Below, piece by piece: positions 18,273 through 28,392 of a stretch of DNA of 43,167 nucleotides. Both the position numbers and the translations under genes were made by a program. How positions within the stretch are numbered: position 1 is the first letter of the stretch; each line of letters begins with the position of its first letter. The stretch is taken from contig JAAYKH010000054.1 in assembly GCA_012522475.1 (NCBI GenBank), forward strand, positions 1-43,167, given 5' to 3'. This DNA is from Chloroflexota bacterium. Lineage in GTDB: Bacteria; Chloroflexota; Anaerolineae; Anaerolineales; Anaerolineaceae. A model generated the notes under the pieces. It searched no databases, was not told the origin of the DNA, and worked only from the letters and a program-made list of their open reading frames with translations.

Positions 18273-18308
18273 GCTCTATGCATCTGTTGGGTTTGCATGG
18301 AGCTTTTT
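18273..18308 (+). terminator. M-box expression-platform terminator
   Basis: GCTCTATGCA (18273-18282) pairs with TGCATGGAGC (18294-18303), one G-U pair, followed by five T. It should form when Mg2+ is high and stop transcription before mgtA. Confidence 0.88.
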
Positions 18309-18480
18309 CTGTTCAATGATGGCGGTAATTGCAAATCTGTCTTACGGAATTGATGGATAAACTTTCATAAGAGAAGGGGGTGCGTTGTATCAATTAGCGG
18401 TCTACCCGCGGTAGTGATAAATGAATCGGGCGGATCTGCTTTTTTCAATGCGTTCTGCTTAGAAAGTTGGAGGTGACACG

Positions 18481-21201
18481 ATGATGAACAAAAACAACAA
18501 AAAATCATTCGTTAACGTCGCGGAGGATATCGTCAGAAACGACGCGGTCAATAAGAGACTTTTGGACGCATCCAGAAACGAGATACCAGTCGTCTATGAC
18601 TTGCTGGATAGTTCAGAAAGCGGCAAAACAGAAGAGCAGGTAAAAACTGCCAGACACCTGTACGGAGAAAATATCGTCACTTACGAGAAAGGCGACTCCG
18701 TATTCAAACGGCTGGTTGAAGCCTTCATCAATCCATTTACTTTGATTCTAATTGCCCTGGCTGTTGTATCTGCCTTTACAGATATTATCCTGGCCGGTGT
18801 GGGCGAAAAAGATTTTACAACAGTTGTGATTATCGTCGCAATGGTGCTGATTTCGGGCATCCTGCGTTTTGTTCAGGAAACGCGAAGTGGAAACGCAGCC
18901 GAAAAACTGCTCGAGATGATTGAAACCACAGCGAATATTGAAAGAATTGGTGAAGGTGCGAAAGAAATCCCTTTAGATGAAATCGTTGTCGGTGATATTG
19001 TGCATTTATCCGCCGGGGATATGATCCCTGCTGATATTCGTGTCATCCAGGCGAAAGACTTATTTATCAGTCAAGCTGCTTTAACCGGGGAGAGCGAAGC
19101 TGTAGAAAAAACCTCAGCAATTATTGAAGATGACGGTACCGCCTTGGAAAAGAATAACCTGGCTTTTATGGGTACCAACGTGCTCAGTGGTTACGCAAAG
19201 GGTATTGTTTTGGCCACGGGAAACGATACGATCTTTGGCGAAATTGCTCAGGCATTAAAAAAAGAACCGATTGTTACCAGCTTTGAAAAAGGTGTGAATG
19301 AAGTCTCCTGGGTTTTAATCAGGTTTATGATGGTTATGGTTCCGATTGTGTTTGTGATCAATGGGATCACAAAAGGCGACTGGGTCAGTGCCTTGCTGTT
19401 TGCAATTTCTGTGGCGGTAGGCCTCACCCCAGAAATGTTACCGATGATTGTCACCGCGGGTCTGGCAAAAGGCGCCATAGCGATGTCGAAAGAAAAAGTC
19501 ATCATTAAAAACTTGAACTCCATCCAAAATCTGGGCGCAATCGATATTCTCTGTACCGACAAAACAGGAACGCTTACTGAAGATAAAGTCATCTTGCAAT
19601 ACCATTTGGATATTGATGGAAACAGCGATACCAGGGTGCTCAGGCATGGTTTTTTAAACTCTTATTATCAGACGGGTTTAAAGAATTTGCTGGATATTGC
19701 GATCATTAATAAAGCAATGGAATTGAAAGATACCGATGACAACCTTAAAAGTAGCATTGGTCGTTACACAAAAGTTGACGAGGTACCCTTTGACTTCGAC
19801 AGAAGAAGAATGAGCGTGGTGGTGGAAGATGAAACCGGTAAAAGGCAGATGATCACCAAAGGCGCCGTTGAAGAGATGCTCACCATCTCCAGTTTTGTGG
19901 AATATAAGGGAGAAGTTGTTGCACTCAGTGAAAATAAGAAGAAGATCGTCCTGGACAAAGTGCAAGAATTAAATAATGATGGTATGCGGGTTATTGCTGT
20001 TTCTCAAAAGACCAACCCTTCACCAGTGGGAGAGTTCTCCGTCGCCGATGAAAGCGAAATGGTTTTGATTGGCTACCTGGCTTTCCTGGATCCTCCCAAA
20101 GTGAGTGCAACAGCCGCCATTGAGGCCCTGAAAGCACATGGTGTCACCGTGAAGGTTATCACTGGAGATAATGAAGATGTTGCCAAAAGCGTTTGTAAGC
20201 AAGTCGGCATAGAATTTGATAAGGTTTATGTAAGTTCAGATATTGATCAACTCTCCGATGAAGAACTGGGCAATCTGGCGGAAAAGGCAACGGTGTTTGC
20301 GAAAATGTCTCCTTCGCAAAAGACCAGGTTGATTACCCTTTTGCGGGGAAAAGGACATTCCGTTGGATATTTAGGAGACGGCATCAATGACGCCGGTGCG
20401 CTGGAGGCAGCAGATGTCGGCATTTCAGTTGACAATGCCGTTGATATTGCGAAAGAATCCGCCGATGTTATCTTGCTGGAAAAAGATTTAATGGTGCTTG
20501 AAAACGGCATCCTGGAAGGAAGAAAAACCTACGCGAACATTATTAAATACATCAAAATGACTGCCTCATCGAACTTTGGCAATGTATTCTCGGTGCTGGT
20601 GGCGAGCGCGTTTTTGCCCTTCCTTCCCATGGCGTCATTGCACTTGATATTGCTTAATTTAATTTACGATATTTCCTGCATTGCCATTCCATGGGACAAT
20701 GTGGATCAGGACTATTTACGAAAGCCGAGAACATGGGATGCCAGTTCGGTGACAAAGTTCATGCTCTGGATCGGCCCAACCAGCTCAGTTTTTGATATCA
20801 CAACCTATTTATTGATGTACTTTATCATCGCGCCAATGTTTACCGGCGGGTTATTGTTCCATCAATTAACCGATCCAAAGCTGATGGCGTTGTATATTGC
20901 CGTTTTCCAGGCCGGCTGGTTTGTTGAATCGATGTGGAGCCAAACACTGGTGATTCACATGATCAGAACACCGAAAATCCCCTTCATTCAAAGCCGTGCT
21001 TCAACGGAACTGATTGCGCTCACCTTTGCCGGGATCGCCTTGCTGACTGTGATACCATTTACTCGTTTTGGCGCCTCAATTGGACTGGCGCCATTGCCCG
21101 GGGTTTATTTCATCTATCTTGCCATTACAATCATCCTGTATATGGCTTTAGCCACAGTTGTTAAAAACCTGTATGTAAAGAAATATAAAGAGTTGTTGTA
21201 A
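18481..21201 (+). CDS. mgtA: Magnesium-transporting P-type ATPase
   Basis: P3B-type pump importing Mg2+ at the cost of ATP, 906 aa. Visible parts: actuator TGES (about 202-205), phosphorylation site [10 protein letters not shown] (Asp360), nucleotide-binding region with KGAVEEM, hinge [16 protein letters not shown] (about 632) and about ten membrane helices with [14 protein letters not shown] and [17 protein letters not shown] near the ion site, matching MgtA/MgtB. A GGAGGTGA SD precedes ATGATG. The M-box leader and terminator upstream indicate expression only at low Mg2+. An MgtC-type gene lies 4 kb downstream. Confidence 0.95.
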   Translation: MMNKNNKKSFVNVAEDIVRNDAVNKRLLDASRNEIPVVYDLLDSSESGKTEEQVKTARHLYGENIVTYEKGDSVFKRLVEAFINPFTLILIALAVVSAFTDIILAGVGEKDFTTVVIIVAMVLISGILRFVQETRSGNAAEKLLEMIETTANIERIGEGAKEIPLDEIVVGDIVHLSAGDMIPADIRVIQAKDLFISQAALTGESEAVEKTSAIIEDDGTALEKNNLAFMGTNVLSGYAKGIVLATGNDTIFGEIAQALKKEPIVTSFEKGVNEVSWVLIRFMMVMVPIVFVINGITKGDWVSALLFAISVAVGLTPEMLPMIVTAGLAKGAIAMSKEKVIIKNLNSIQNLGAIDILCTDKTGTLTEDKVILQYHLDIDGNSDTRVLRHGFLNSYYQTGLKNLLDIAIINKAMELKDTDDNLKSSIGRYTKVDEVPFDFDRRRMSVVVEDETGKRQMITKGAVEEMLTISSFVEYKGEVVALSENKKKIVLDKVQELNNDGMRVIAVSQKTNPSPVGEFSVADESEMVLIGYLAFLDPPKVSATAAIEALKAHGVTVKVITGDNEDVAKSVCKQVGIEFDKVYVSSDIDQLSDEELGNLAEKATVFAKMSPSQKTRLITLLRGKGHSVGYLGDGINDAGALEAADVGISVDNAVDIAKESADVILLEKDLMVLENGILEGRKTYANIIKYIKMTASSNFGNVFSVLVASAFLPFLPMASLHLILLNLIYDISCIAIPWDNVDQDYLRKPRTWDASSVTKFMLWIGPTSSVFDITTYLLMYFIIAPMFTGGLLFHQLTDPKLMALYIAVFQAGWFVESMWSQTLVIHMIRTPKIPFIQSRASTELIALTFAGIALLTVIPFTRFGASIGLAPLPGVYFIYLAITIILYMALATVVKNLYVKKYKELL

Positions 21202-21208
21202 GGTTGAA

Positions 21209-21242
21209 ATGGCCTTTGTGGAAAATAACAGAGGCTATTTTT
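21209..21242 (+). terminator. Intrinsic terminator of mgtA
   Basis: ATGGCCTTTGT (21209-21219) pairs with ACAGAGGCTAT (21228-21238) with two G-U pairs, then a T run to 21242. Confidence 0.8.
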
Positions 21243-21407
21243 ATTTCCGTCTTTTAAAAGAGTCTGGCAATAAAAAAACCGGAGTTGATTAAATTAACTT
21301 GCAAACGGCCTGCCAGGCACTGTTTCTTTTCAGCTTTACACCAAAATGACCTGGCTTGTTGCCGTCCCTGCATAAAGCCGCACGCAGCTTTATTTTCAAC
21401 TTAATTC

Positions 21408-21444
21408 AGGTTAGAATGAAAGTGTTAATGTAGTTTTCTAACCT
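21408..21444. repeat. Inverted repeat in the polA leader
   Basis: AGGTTAGAA (21408-21416) and TTCTAACCT (21436-21444) are perfect 9-bp arms around 19 bases, ending one base before the polA SD AAAGGA. TAGAAT at 21412-21417 may be a -10 box. It could be an operator or an mRNA hairpin touching the ribosome site. Confidence 0.5.
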
Positions 21445-21456
21445 AAAGGACTTAAC

Positions 21457-24246
21457 ATGCCCCCAATTCTTTATTTGCTCGATGGCCATGGTCTGGCATA
21501 CCGGGCTTACTATGCTCTGACCGCTGGCGGCAGCCGCAGCAGCGCCTTCCAGACCAATAGCGGCGAACCTACTGCGGGTGTCTACGGTTTTACCAGCATT
21601 CTGATGCGCATCTTTCAACAGGAAAACCCTGACTATCTGGCGGTTGTCTTTGATAAAGGAAAGTCATTCCGCCATAAAATTTATGAGGATTACAAGGGAA
21701 CCCGGGCGAAGATGCCGGATGACCTGCGCGGACAGGTGGAACGTATGCGCGAGATTGTGGATGCCTTCAATATTCCCCGTTTAGAGCTGGAGAACTACGA
21801 GGCCGATGATGTACTGGGCAGCGTGGCGCGCTGGGCAGCCGAGGAAAAGGGGCTGGGCGTTAAGATCATCACCGGAGATAAAGACCTGTTGCAGCTGGTT
21901 ACCGACCGGGTGGTGGTTAACCTGGCGGGTACCAAACTCTCTGAAGCCAAGGATTATTTTCCCGAGGATGTGGTGGATAAATTAGGTGTCCCGCCTGAAA
22001 AAGTCGTTGATTTTAAAGCCCTCAGCGGCGACCCTTCTGACAATATTCCCGGTGTGCGGGGTGTTGGTGAAAAAACAGCCGTGAAACTGTTGACAGAATA
22101 TGGATCGCTGGAAGGGATATATGAGCACTTGGATAACATCAGCGGGCGGGCTAAAACCGCCCTGGAGGAGGGCAGGGAATTGGCTTTTATGAGCCGTGAA
22201 TTGGCGCGCATCGTCACGGACTTGGATATGCAGATCGACCTGGAGCAGGCGCGCATCGAACACTTCAACCCTAAGGCGGTGGAAACGCTCTTCCGCGAGC
22301 TGGAATTCCGCAGCCTGATTGAGCAGCTGAATACCCTGGTGAGTAAGATGCATCCACTGGCGCAGCAGGGTGATCAGCTGGATTTATTTGAGGTCTCCGG
22401 GCCTGCTGACCCTGTTGAAGAAAAACCCGGCCTGGTCAAAGCAACGATTGTAGATACGCCCGAAGGGTTGCAGCATCTGGTGGATGCCCTGACGGCTGCA
22501 GACTGGATCGCCCTCGATACCGAGACCACTGATACCGACCCGATGCGGGCTAAACTGGTCGGCATTTCACTGGCGGTTGACCCTGAGCACGGATTTTACA
22601 TCCCCCTTGGACATGAGGATGGGCCGCAGCTTGCCCTACAGGACGTGTTTGCATCCCTTAAGGGGCCCCTGACGAATAATAAAATTGGCAAAGTTGGTCA
22701 TAACCTGAAGTTTGATTATCTGGTTCTCAAGCGGGCTGGGCTGGCCTTCGAGCCATTGACCTTCGATACGATGATCGCTGAGTGGTTGGTCAACCCGGCT
22801 TCGCGTAACTTAGGGTTGAAGAACCTGGCGTGGGTGCGCCTGGGTTATGAGATGACCCAGATTGAAGCGTTGATCGGCAAAGGGCGGGGGCAAAAAACGA
22901 TGGCTCAGGTACCAATCGCCGAGGCAGCCAGGTACGCCGCGGCGGACGCAGCCATTTGCCTGCGGCTGCTTCCCCAGTTGCAGGAGGAACTGCGCAGCCA
23001 TAGCGCACAGAAACTATTTGACACCATAGAAATGCCCCTGGTGCCGGTGCTGGCCGGGATGGAAGAAGCCGGAATTCGGCTGGATACAGATTTTTTCGAA
23101 ACGTTTTCCCGTGAACTGGAGGAAAAACTGGTAGAAATCGAAGCCAGGATTCAAGAAGGGGTGGGGTATCCATTTAATTTAAATTCACCCCAGCAGCTTT
23201 CTGAAGCCTTGTTTGAAAAACTTGGGCTGGGGCCCCCCGACAGGGCCCGGAAAACATCGACAGGTTTTTATTCTACGGCTGCTGGCACTTTAGAAGCGAT
23301 GGTCGCTCAACACCCTGTAGTCGCATGGGTGTTAGACTATCGTGAACTGGAGAAATTGCGTTCCACCTATGTGAATGCATTACCTCATCAGATCAACCCC
23401 GATACCGGGCGCGTGCATACATCGTTTAATCAGACGGGCACCGTCACTGGGCGGATCGCCTCATCCAATCCCAACCTGCAAAATATCCCCATTCGGACTG
23501 AAATCGGACGGCGGGTGCGGGAAGGCTTCATTGCCCAGTCGGGCTGGTTGTTACTGGGCGTGGATTATTCACAAATTGAGCTGCGCATCGTGGCTCACAT
23601 GGCTCAGGACGAAGCCATGCTGGCCGCCTTCAGGGCCGGGCAGGACATCCACGCGACCACTGCGGCAGCCGTGCATGGCATTGACCTGGCGGATGTCACA
23701 CCCGAAATGCGCCGCCACGCCAAGGCAATCAACTTCGGCCTGATCTACGGGATGAGTGCTTACGGGTTGACCAATGCTACCGATCTGACCCTGGCAGAAG
23801 CTGAGAACTTCATCGAGGCGTATTTTAAGGAATTCCCGGGCGTTAAAAATTACTTGGACGGGATCCGCGCGCAAGCCACCCAACAGGGCTATGTTGAGAC
23901 CTTGCTGGGGCGCCGCCGGTACTTTCCCAACCTGAAAGAAGGTGCGCCGCACAACATCCGTCAACGGGAAGAGCGCGAGGCGATAAATGCTCCCATCCAG
24001 GGCACAGCCGCAGATATTATCAAGCTGGCCATGCTGCAGTTGCCAAAGACCATCGAAAAAGCTGACCTGCGGGTGCGGATGCTGCTGCAGGTACACGATG
24101 AGCTGATCTTTGAAGTACCTGAAGATGAACTGCAACGGACTACGAAACTGGTGCAAGCGGTCATGGAAAATGCCTACACCTTGACGATTCCCATCAGTAC
24201 CGAGGCCAGGGTCGGGAAAAGTTGGGGAACCATGGAGGAAATCTGA
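21457..24246 (+). CDS. polA: DNA polymerase I
   Basis: 929-aa repair and primer-removal polymerase with all three domains. Residues 1-290: 5'-3' exonuclease (YLLDGHGLAYRAYYAL, YEADDVLGS, ITGDKDLLQL). About 325-520: 3'-5' exonuclease with its metal residues intact (ALDTETTDTDP, GHNLKFDYL, YAAADAAICL), so proofreading should work. About 520-929: family A polymerase with motif A GVDYSQIELRIVAH, the O-helix RRHAKAINFGLIYGMSAYGL and motif C QVHDELIFEV. A perfect hairpin follows the stop. The 258-aa open frame on the opposite strand at 23569-24345 is a shadow. Confidence 0.97.
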   Translation: MPPILYLLDGHGLAYRAYYALTAGGSRSSAFQTNSGEPTAGVYGFTSILMRIFQQENPDYLAVVFDKGKSFRHKIYEDYKGTRAKMPDDLRGQVERMREIVDAFNIPRLELENYEADDVLGSVARWAAEEKGLGVKIITGDKDLLQLVTDRVVVNLAGTKLSEAKDYFPEDVVDKLGVPPEKVVDFKALSGDPSDNIPGVRGVGEKTAVKLLTEYGSLEGIYEHLDNISGRAKTALEEGRELAFMSRELARIVTDLDMQIDLEQARIEHFNPKAVETLFRELEFRSLIEQLNTLVSKMHPLAQQGDQLDLFEVSGPADPVEEKPGLVKATIVDTPEGLQHLVDALTAADWIALDTETTDTDPMRAKLVGISLAVDPEHGFYIPLGHEDGPQLALQDVFASLKGPLTNNKIGKVGHNLKFDYLVLKRAGLAFEPLTFDTMIAEWLVNPASRNLGLKNLAWVRLGYEMTQIEALIGKGRGQKTMAQVPIAEAARYAAADAAICLRLLPQLQEELRSHSAQKLFDTIEMPLVPVLAGMEEAGIRLDTDFFETFSRELEEKLVEIEARIQEGVGYPFNLNSPQQLSEALFEKLGLGPPDRARKTSTGFYSTAAGTLEAMVAQHPVVAWVLDYRELEKLRSTYVNALPHQINPDTGRVHTSFNQTGTVTGRIASSNPNLQNIPIRTEIGRRVREGFIAQSGWLLLGVDYSQIELRIVAHMAQDEAMLAAFRAGQDIHATTAAAVHGIDLADVTPEMRRHAKAINFGLIYGMSAYGLTNATDLTLAEAENFIEAYFKEFPGVKNYLDGIRAQATQQGYVETLLGRRRYFPNLKEGAPHNIRQREEREAINAPIQGTAADIIKLAMLQLPKTIEKADLRVRMLLQVHDELIFEVPEDELQRTTKLVQAVMENAYTLTIPISTEARVGKSWGTMEEI

Positions 24247-24248
24247 GG

Positions 24249-24282
24249 GAATTGGGATTGAGGTGGTATCCCAATTCAATTT
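24249..24282 (+). terminator. Hairpin after polA
   Basis: GAATTGGGAT (24249-24258) and ATCCCAATTC (24268-24277) form a perfect 10-bp stem directly after the stop; the tail AATTT is a poor T run. Confidence 0.55.
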
Positions 24283-24609
24283 AGATAGACCACATCCATG
24301 GGCATTTATGAAGGTCAGGGCATAAAACACCACCGGGTGGGTCACATCCTGAAGACTGTATGCTGTGATAATTCCATCTGCGGATAATTTCTATAAACAC
24401 TACTCAGAAAGGGGTAATAGCCCTGAATCCTGACACCCGAGTTTCGGGTCCTAATTTGCGAGCGGGCTGATTTCTGCCAGGGTGACCAGGTGAGGATGTG
24501 AGTAAATTGCGCATACGGTGTGGGTGAGCTCCCGGGCGACCGGAATAGCGCTTAGAAACCAGGAACAACCAGTATAATTTGTGCCAATGACACGCGCAAA
24601 GGAGTTCTA
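24283..24609. other. Intergenic region before the HAD gene
   Basis: No gene is seen. A -10 TATAAT lies at 24573-24578 with no clear -35, and an AAAGGAG SD (24598-24604) sits 5 bases before the ATG. A 6-bp hairpin ACCCGA-GTT-TCGGGT lies near 24444. Nothing else is recognised. Confidence 0.5.
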
Positions 24610-25317
24610 ATGAATATTGAGATGATCGGTTTTGATGCTGATGACACCCTCTGGCATACCGAGGTTCACTATGTCCAAGCCCAGGAAGATGTTTTAAAAA
24701 TTCTCAGCCCCTGGGGTGAAACAGAGCAGATCAGCCGCATTTTTGATCAAACCATCGTCAAAAATTTGTCCTGGTATGGTTATGGGATCAAAGCATTTAT
24801 ACTTTCGTTGCTTGAAGCCGCTCTTCAGGCTTCTCGAGGAGAGCTCCAGGCTTATCAAGTTGACCAAATTTTATCCATCGGAAAAAGAATGCTTTCTGAG
24901 GAAATTGTCTTGTGTCCACATGTTCAGGAGACTTTGCACGTTCTGGCTTCCTCATACCCGCTGATGCTCATTACCAAGGGCGATCTTTTAGATCAAACCA
25001 CGAAAGTAAAGCGCTCCGGGATCGGGGATTGTTTTTCGATCATTGAGGTTGTGAATGAAAAATCACCGGAAACCTATGCTAAAGTTCTAAAAAAATACCA
25101 TGTCAACCCGGTTAACTTCCTGATGGTTGGCAATACCATCCGCTCCGATGTTCATCCGGTTTTAGCCTTAGGCGGGGCCGCTGTGCACATCCCTGCGGAT
25201 ACAACCTGGGAGCACGAATTGGTGCCGGGCTTTGACACCACTCAGGACAACTACTATGAACTGGAGCATATGGGGCAGCTCTCTGATTTAATTGCCCAGA
25301 TCGATGCGGCACGTTAA
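24610..25317 (+). CDS. HAD superfamily hydrolase
   Basis: 235-aa phosphatase-type HAD protein. Motif I is FDADDTLW (nucleophile Asp9, acid/base Asp11), motif II LITKGD, motif III lysine in NEKSPETY, motif IV MVGNTIRSDV. A helical cap lies between motifs I and II (about residues 18-90). Such enzymes dephosphorylate small phosphorylated metabolites; the substrate cannot be read from sequence. It is a single gene with its own TATAAT and strong SD, converging on the MgtC gene. Confidence 0.88.
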   Translation: MNIEMIGFDADDTLWHTEVHYVQAQEDVLKILSPWGETEQISRIFDQTIVKNLSWYGYGIKAFILSLLEAALQASRGELQAYQVDQILSIGKRMLSEEIVLCPHVQETLHVLASSYPLMLITKGDLLDQTTKVKRSGIGDCFSIIEVVNEKSPETYAKVLKKYHVNPVNFLMVGNTIRSDVHPVLALGGAAVHIPADTTWEHELVPGFDTTQDNYYELEHMGQLSDLIAQIDAAR

Positions 25318-25375
25318 CGGGTATTTCTTCACACGTTTTTTCTCAGAAAAAAGTTGGAGGATTCAAAAAGCGCGT

Positions 25376-26044
25376 TTACTCAACTTTGATGTTGCGCACC
25401 CCATCAAGGTCAAAGAGCTGATCGATTAATTCATCCAGGCTCTCATCACTTGACATGCGCATCACCACCTGGACACGTAAACGCGTGTTGGTTACATTTT
25501 TTTGCATCTTAAAGCTTACCAGATTGTTGGAAGTCTTTTTGATAGTTTTCTTAATCGTTTTGACCAAATCTTTTCGATAATCGGCCTCAATTAAAATATG
25601 GTGTGAAACCTCAATGCGAACAAAGCGATTTGCAATAACATTGACCAGTGACAATGTAAACAACATCAATAGCGTGGCGAGAACGCCGACCAGGTAATAT
25701 CCTGCGCCGACCGTCAAGCCCACAATGGCCATAGTCCATAGAGATGTGGCGGTTGTCAGGCCCCTGACCGTGTAACCGTAGCGCAGAATGGCGCCGGCGC
25801 CCAGAAAACCGATGCCAGAGATCACCTGGGCTGCTAAGCGCGCAGGGTCAAAGTATGCCCCTTCCAGACCGTAGATATGGCCCAAATTCACGGACAAAAC
25901 CATGGCCAGGGTAGCCCCAATAACCAGGATCATGTGCGTGCGAAGGCCAGCGGGCTGATCATGAAGCTCGCGTTCAAAGCCGATCACACCACCCAAGACA
26001 GCCCCTACCAGTAATCGCAAGAAGATTTGTGTTTGAGAAACCAT
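25376..26044 (-). CDS. MgtC/SapB family membrane protein
   Basis: 222-aa protein with about five membrane helices (residues 1-150), containing the signature GAVLGGVIGFERELHDQPAG, GLRTHMILVIGATLAM and SGIGFLGAGAIL, then a C-terminal ACT-like domain (about 145-222). Family members are tied to growth at low Mg2+ and, in pathogens, to survival in macrophages; the molecular role is still debated. A Mg2+ pump lies 4 kb away, but no M-box is visible upstream of this gene. Confidence 0.92.
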   Translation of the reverse strand: MVSQTQIFLRLLVGAVLGGVIGFERELHDQPAGLRTHMILVIGATLAMVLSVNLGHIYGLEGAYFDPARLAAQVISGIGFLGAGAILRYGYTVRGLTTATSLWTMAIVGLTVGAGYYLVGVLATLLMLFTLSLVNVIANRFVRIEVSHHILIEADYRKDLVKTIKKTIKKTSNNLVSFKMQKNVTNTRLRVQVVMRMSSDESLDELIDQLFDLDGVRNIKVE

Positions 26045-26406
26045 AAACAGCTCCCATGCCCAATGATAAAAACCGGCAAGACCAATATTTAATGAGGCTC
26101 TTCAGGTGATCAACACTGTGAAAAATCCGGCTTGTCCCCCTGGCTGAACAACCTGATTTTCTAATCCATCATTACGCCATGATTACAGGTGATTAAACAT
26201 CTTTACTCGGTCATCGTTTATGCTTCTGATGCGCGTGCCAGCCCATAAAAAAGATGAGAGCGGGCCGGCTTCTTAAAGACTAATTCTATCATGAAAGTAA
26301 AACTGCTGATTGGATTGAAAGAATTTATACCCCTGAAAACAACGTTGATCAAACGCCTAATACCATCCCCTAAAATTGTATTTTATGAGTTTTCGACATC
26401 GACCAA
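26045..26406. other. Intergenic region upstream of mgtC
   Basis: About 360 bp with no credible gene. On the minus strand a TAGAAT near 26285 could be a -10 box for mgtC. The conserved M-box blocks were looked for on both strands and are absent. Confidence 0.4.
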
Positions 26407-26832
26407 TCAAGAAAATTTACTCTCTAGCAGTAGTTTTAGCCCCACAAAATCCGTATGGTCCTCAATGCGCAACCATAGCCAGCGCCCCTGGGGCAGTTCG
26501 GAAGGTTGGTTTAATAAAGCTCGGATGCGGGTGTTGAAATACTGGATCTTCGCTTGGGCGGCCTCCTCGCCCTTCAGGGTAAGGGTGAGAAAAGCAGTAA
26601 ACCCGCCCTGCCCTGGAAACAGAATGCATAGCCGCTGCAACCCTTGGCGATAATCCAGGCCCCAGCCGCGTTGGGCGTTGTAATAGGTTAATTCAGCCTC
26701 AAAATCCGGATAGTGTGCCTGCAAATAACGGTTGACGGCCACCCAGACCGGGAAGACTTCCCTGCCGATGATCTGGCGGATCAGCTCAGGTCGGGGGGGC
26801 GCATCTCGATTTAATAAGCGTTCATCCTGCAT
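26407..26832 (-). CDS. DUF3788 family protein
   Basis: 141-aa cytosolic protein. The opening ERLLNRDAPPRPELIRQIIG, the centre YYNAQRGWGLDYR, LCILFPGQGGFTAFLTL and the end GRWLWLRIEDHTDF match DUF3788 in order and over its whole length. The fold resembles small YdhG/DUF1801-like proteins; function is unknown. It is transcribed away from mgtC's upstream region and appears to be monocistronic. Confidence 0.8.
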   Translation of the reverse strand: MQDERLLNRDAPPRPELIRQIIGREVFPVWVAVNRYLQAHYPDFEAELTYYNAQRGWGLDYRQGLQRLCILFPGQGGFTAFLTLTLKGEEAAQAKIQYFNTRIRALLNQPSELPQGRWLWLRIEDHTDFVGLKLLLESKFS

Positions 26833-26983
26833 CGGTCCGTTCCAAATTAATTTTTATACGAATCAAGGTATTAAAATTTACACAGGTAAAATTTGACCTA
26901 ACGTCCGGGCTGGTGCATAACTGGCCGGCACCTATTGATTGTATCCTACAATATGTACGGGTTGATATCGAGCTCCGAAACGC

Positions 26984-27766
26984 TCAGATTTCGTCGTACA
27001 ACAGCCACCAAACGTCATCCCCGGTAAAACTGCAACGTCGATAAAGTTGTTCTGGCTGAGACTCACTCTCCACCTCGCCCGAGACAGTGAGAAAGGCAAC
27101 CCCTTCTAATGCCCGCTGAGATAATTCATTGACAAGCGCCTTTCCAAGGCCTTTTCCCCGGTAATCCGGATGTACTTGGACCCACTCTAATGAAGCTTCT
27201 GGCACCCTCGGATCACGTTCAGCGATACCCAAACCTGCTTTGACTCCGCTGGCCTGATGAATAACCCAAGCCCATAGCTCGGGATCATAAACCGGGTGCC
27301 CGGTCCAGGTTCGGACAATTTGGGAGCTGACTTTGATTTCAGCGTAACAATTACAAATCAAGTCTACAATTGCATCGATATCTTCCTCAGGGTTGACCAC
27401 TTGAAAAGTGAACCCGGGCAGACACAGGGCCTTTTCAGAACTTTCCCGGTTGATCAGGCGAAAATAGGCTCGACGGTGGGCGAATTTGCGACCCGAAAAT
27501 ACGGATAAGCCATCAGCGTGGACAAGGGCAAAAGGTGTGTGAGCGATCTCTTCCTGGCTTAAAAGGTGTTTTCCCGAGTCAGCACACCAAAACGCCATCA
27601 ACTGTTGATCTTTTTGCAAGACCAGTGAAGTGACCACCCCCGCAGGATCTCGGGAAATCCTCAGTTCAGTCTCTGACCAACTACCAGCTGTTTTCCAAAA
27701 TGCGTTAGGAAGTGTGCGGCAAGGGTTGGCTGTGTAAATTTCTAAAAATTCTTGCAAAGAATTCAA
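26984..27766 (-). CDS. GNAT family N-acetyltransferase
   Basis: 260-aa acetyl-CoA-dependent transferase. The acetyl-CoA site is at the C-terminal side: EWVQVHPDYRGKGLGKALVN (about residues 194-213), with LYRRCSFTGDDVWW closing the fold. The N-terminal half (residues 1-110) is poorly conserved and may bind the acceptor. The TTG start overlaps the stop of the upstream methyltransferase gene (TTGA at 27763-27766), so the two are translationally coupled. Substrate unknown. Confidence 0.83.
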   Translation of the reverse strand: MNSLQEFLEIYTANPCRTLPNAFWKTAGSWSETELRISRDPAGVVTSLVLQKDQQLMAFWCADSGKHLLSQEEIAHTPFALVHADGLSVFSGRKFAHRRAYFRLINRESSEKALCLPGFTFQVVNPEEDIDAIVDLICNCYAEIKVSSQIVRTWTGHPVYDPELWAWVIHQASGVKAGLGIAERDPRVPEASLEWVQVHPDYRGKGLGKALVNELSQRALEGVAFLTVSGEVESESQPEQLYRRCSFTGDDVWWLLYDEI

Positions 27767-28392
27767 CCCTCTCCAGTTACGGACAAGCTTTTCGCTTGAT
27801 CATCATTTTCACAGCGCATAAAGGCTGCCCAGGTCGATGGGTGACCACCACCACCGTCTGGCCGACGCTCAACAGAGTCTTCACGCCATTGGCAGCACAA
27901 AAAGTCTGAAAGCTGGACGAAATCGTCTTCAGCTAGGCCATGCAGATCTGCAACAGCCTTTTTTCGGTGTGCATAGAGCAGAAAATAACCACCTGGTTTC
28001 AGCCAATTCGCCAAATTAGCCTGGTAAGCTGAACGTTCTCTGGGGTGCAAATCATGATAGCAGCCAATATCCAAAACCAGGTCAAATTCTTTTCCTGGGT
28101 GTACCCCTGCGGAAACATCCCCGTGGATCACACGGCCCCTCACCCCAGCCTGGTTCAGCTTGGTGCGCGACTTAATTACGGAAATCCAGGCCAGGTCAAT
28201 CCCGACCACCTGCCAGCCGTAAGAGGCCATGTTCACCAAATTGGTGCCAGTACCACAACCCATATCCAGGGCTTTACCCGGCGGGGCGCTTTGTAGAAAT
28301 CGAATCAATTCTGGTGGCGAAACACCTGTATCCCAGGGAGGTTGGCCAAAATAACGTAGATTATAACGAACCCAACGAGTGACTTTGTTCAA
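27763..28392 (-). CDS. Class I SAM-dependent methyltransferase
   Basis: 209-aa Rossmann-fold methyltransferase. Motif I is ALDMGCGTGTNLVNMA (about residues 38-53), followed by VVGIDLAWISV (acidic residue for SAM ribose), VIHGDVSAG and LVLDIGCYHDL, then LKPGGYFLLYAHRK (motif III). It resembles small-molecule methyltransferases of the thiopurine/tellurite-resistance type. The start is TTG at 28392 with an AAGGAA SD. It is the first gene of a two-gene unit with the GNAT protein. Confidence 0.85.
   Translation of the reverse strand: MNKVTRWVRYNLRYFGQPPWDTGVSPPELIRFLQSAPPGKALDMGCGTGTNLVNMASYGWQVVGIDLAWISVIKSRTKLNQAGVRGRVIHGDVSAGVHPGKEFDLVLDIGCYHDLHPRERSAYQANLANWLKPGGYFLLYAHRKKAVADLHGLAEDDFVQLSDFLCCQWREDSVERRPDGGGGHPSTWAAFMRCENDDQAKSLSVTGEG

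Noticed and set aside
18123-18353. 76-codon open frame upstream of mgtA
   Set aside because: It runs through the M-box conserved blocks and the terminator hairpin; the sequence is explained as RNA structure.
23569-24345. 258-codon open frame opposite the 3' end of polA
   Set aside because: It lies wholly antisense to the conserved polymerase domain for most of its length and shows no recognisable motif; a shadow frame.
26045-26406. Possible second M-box upstream of mgtC
   Set aside because: The GGTGAGGCT, CTGCC and AAAGCTC blocks are absent on both strands.
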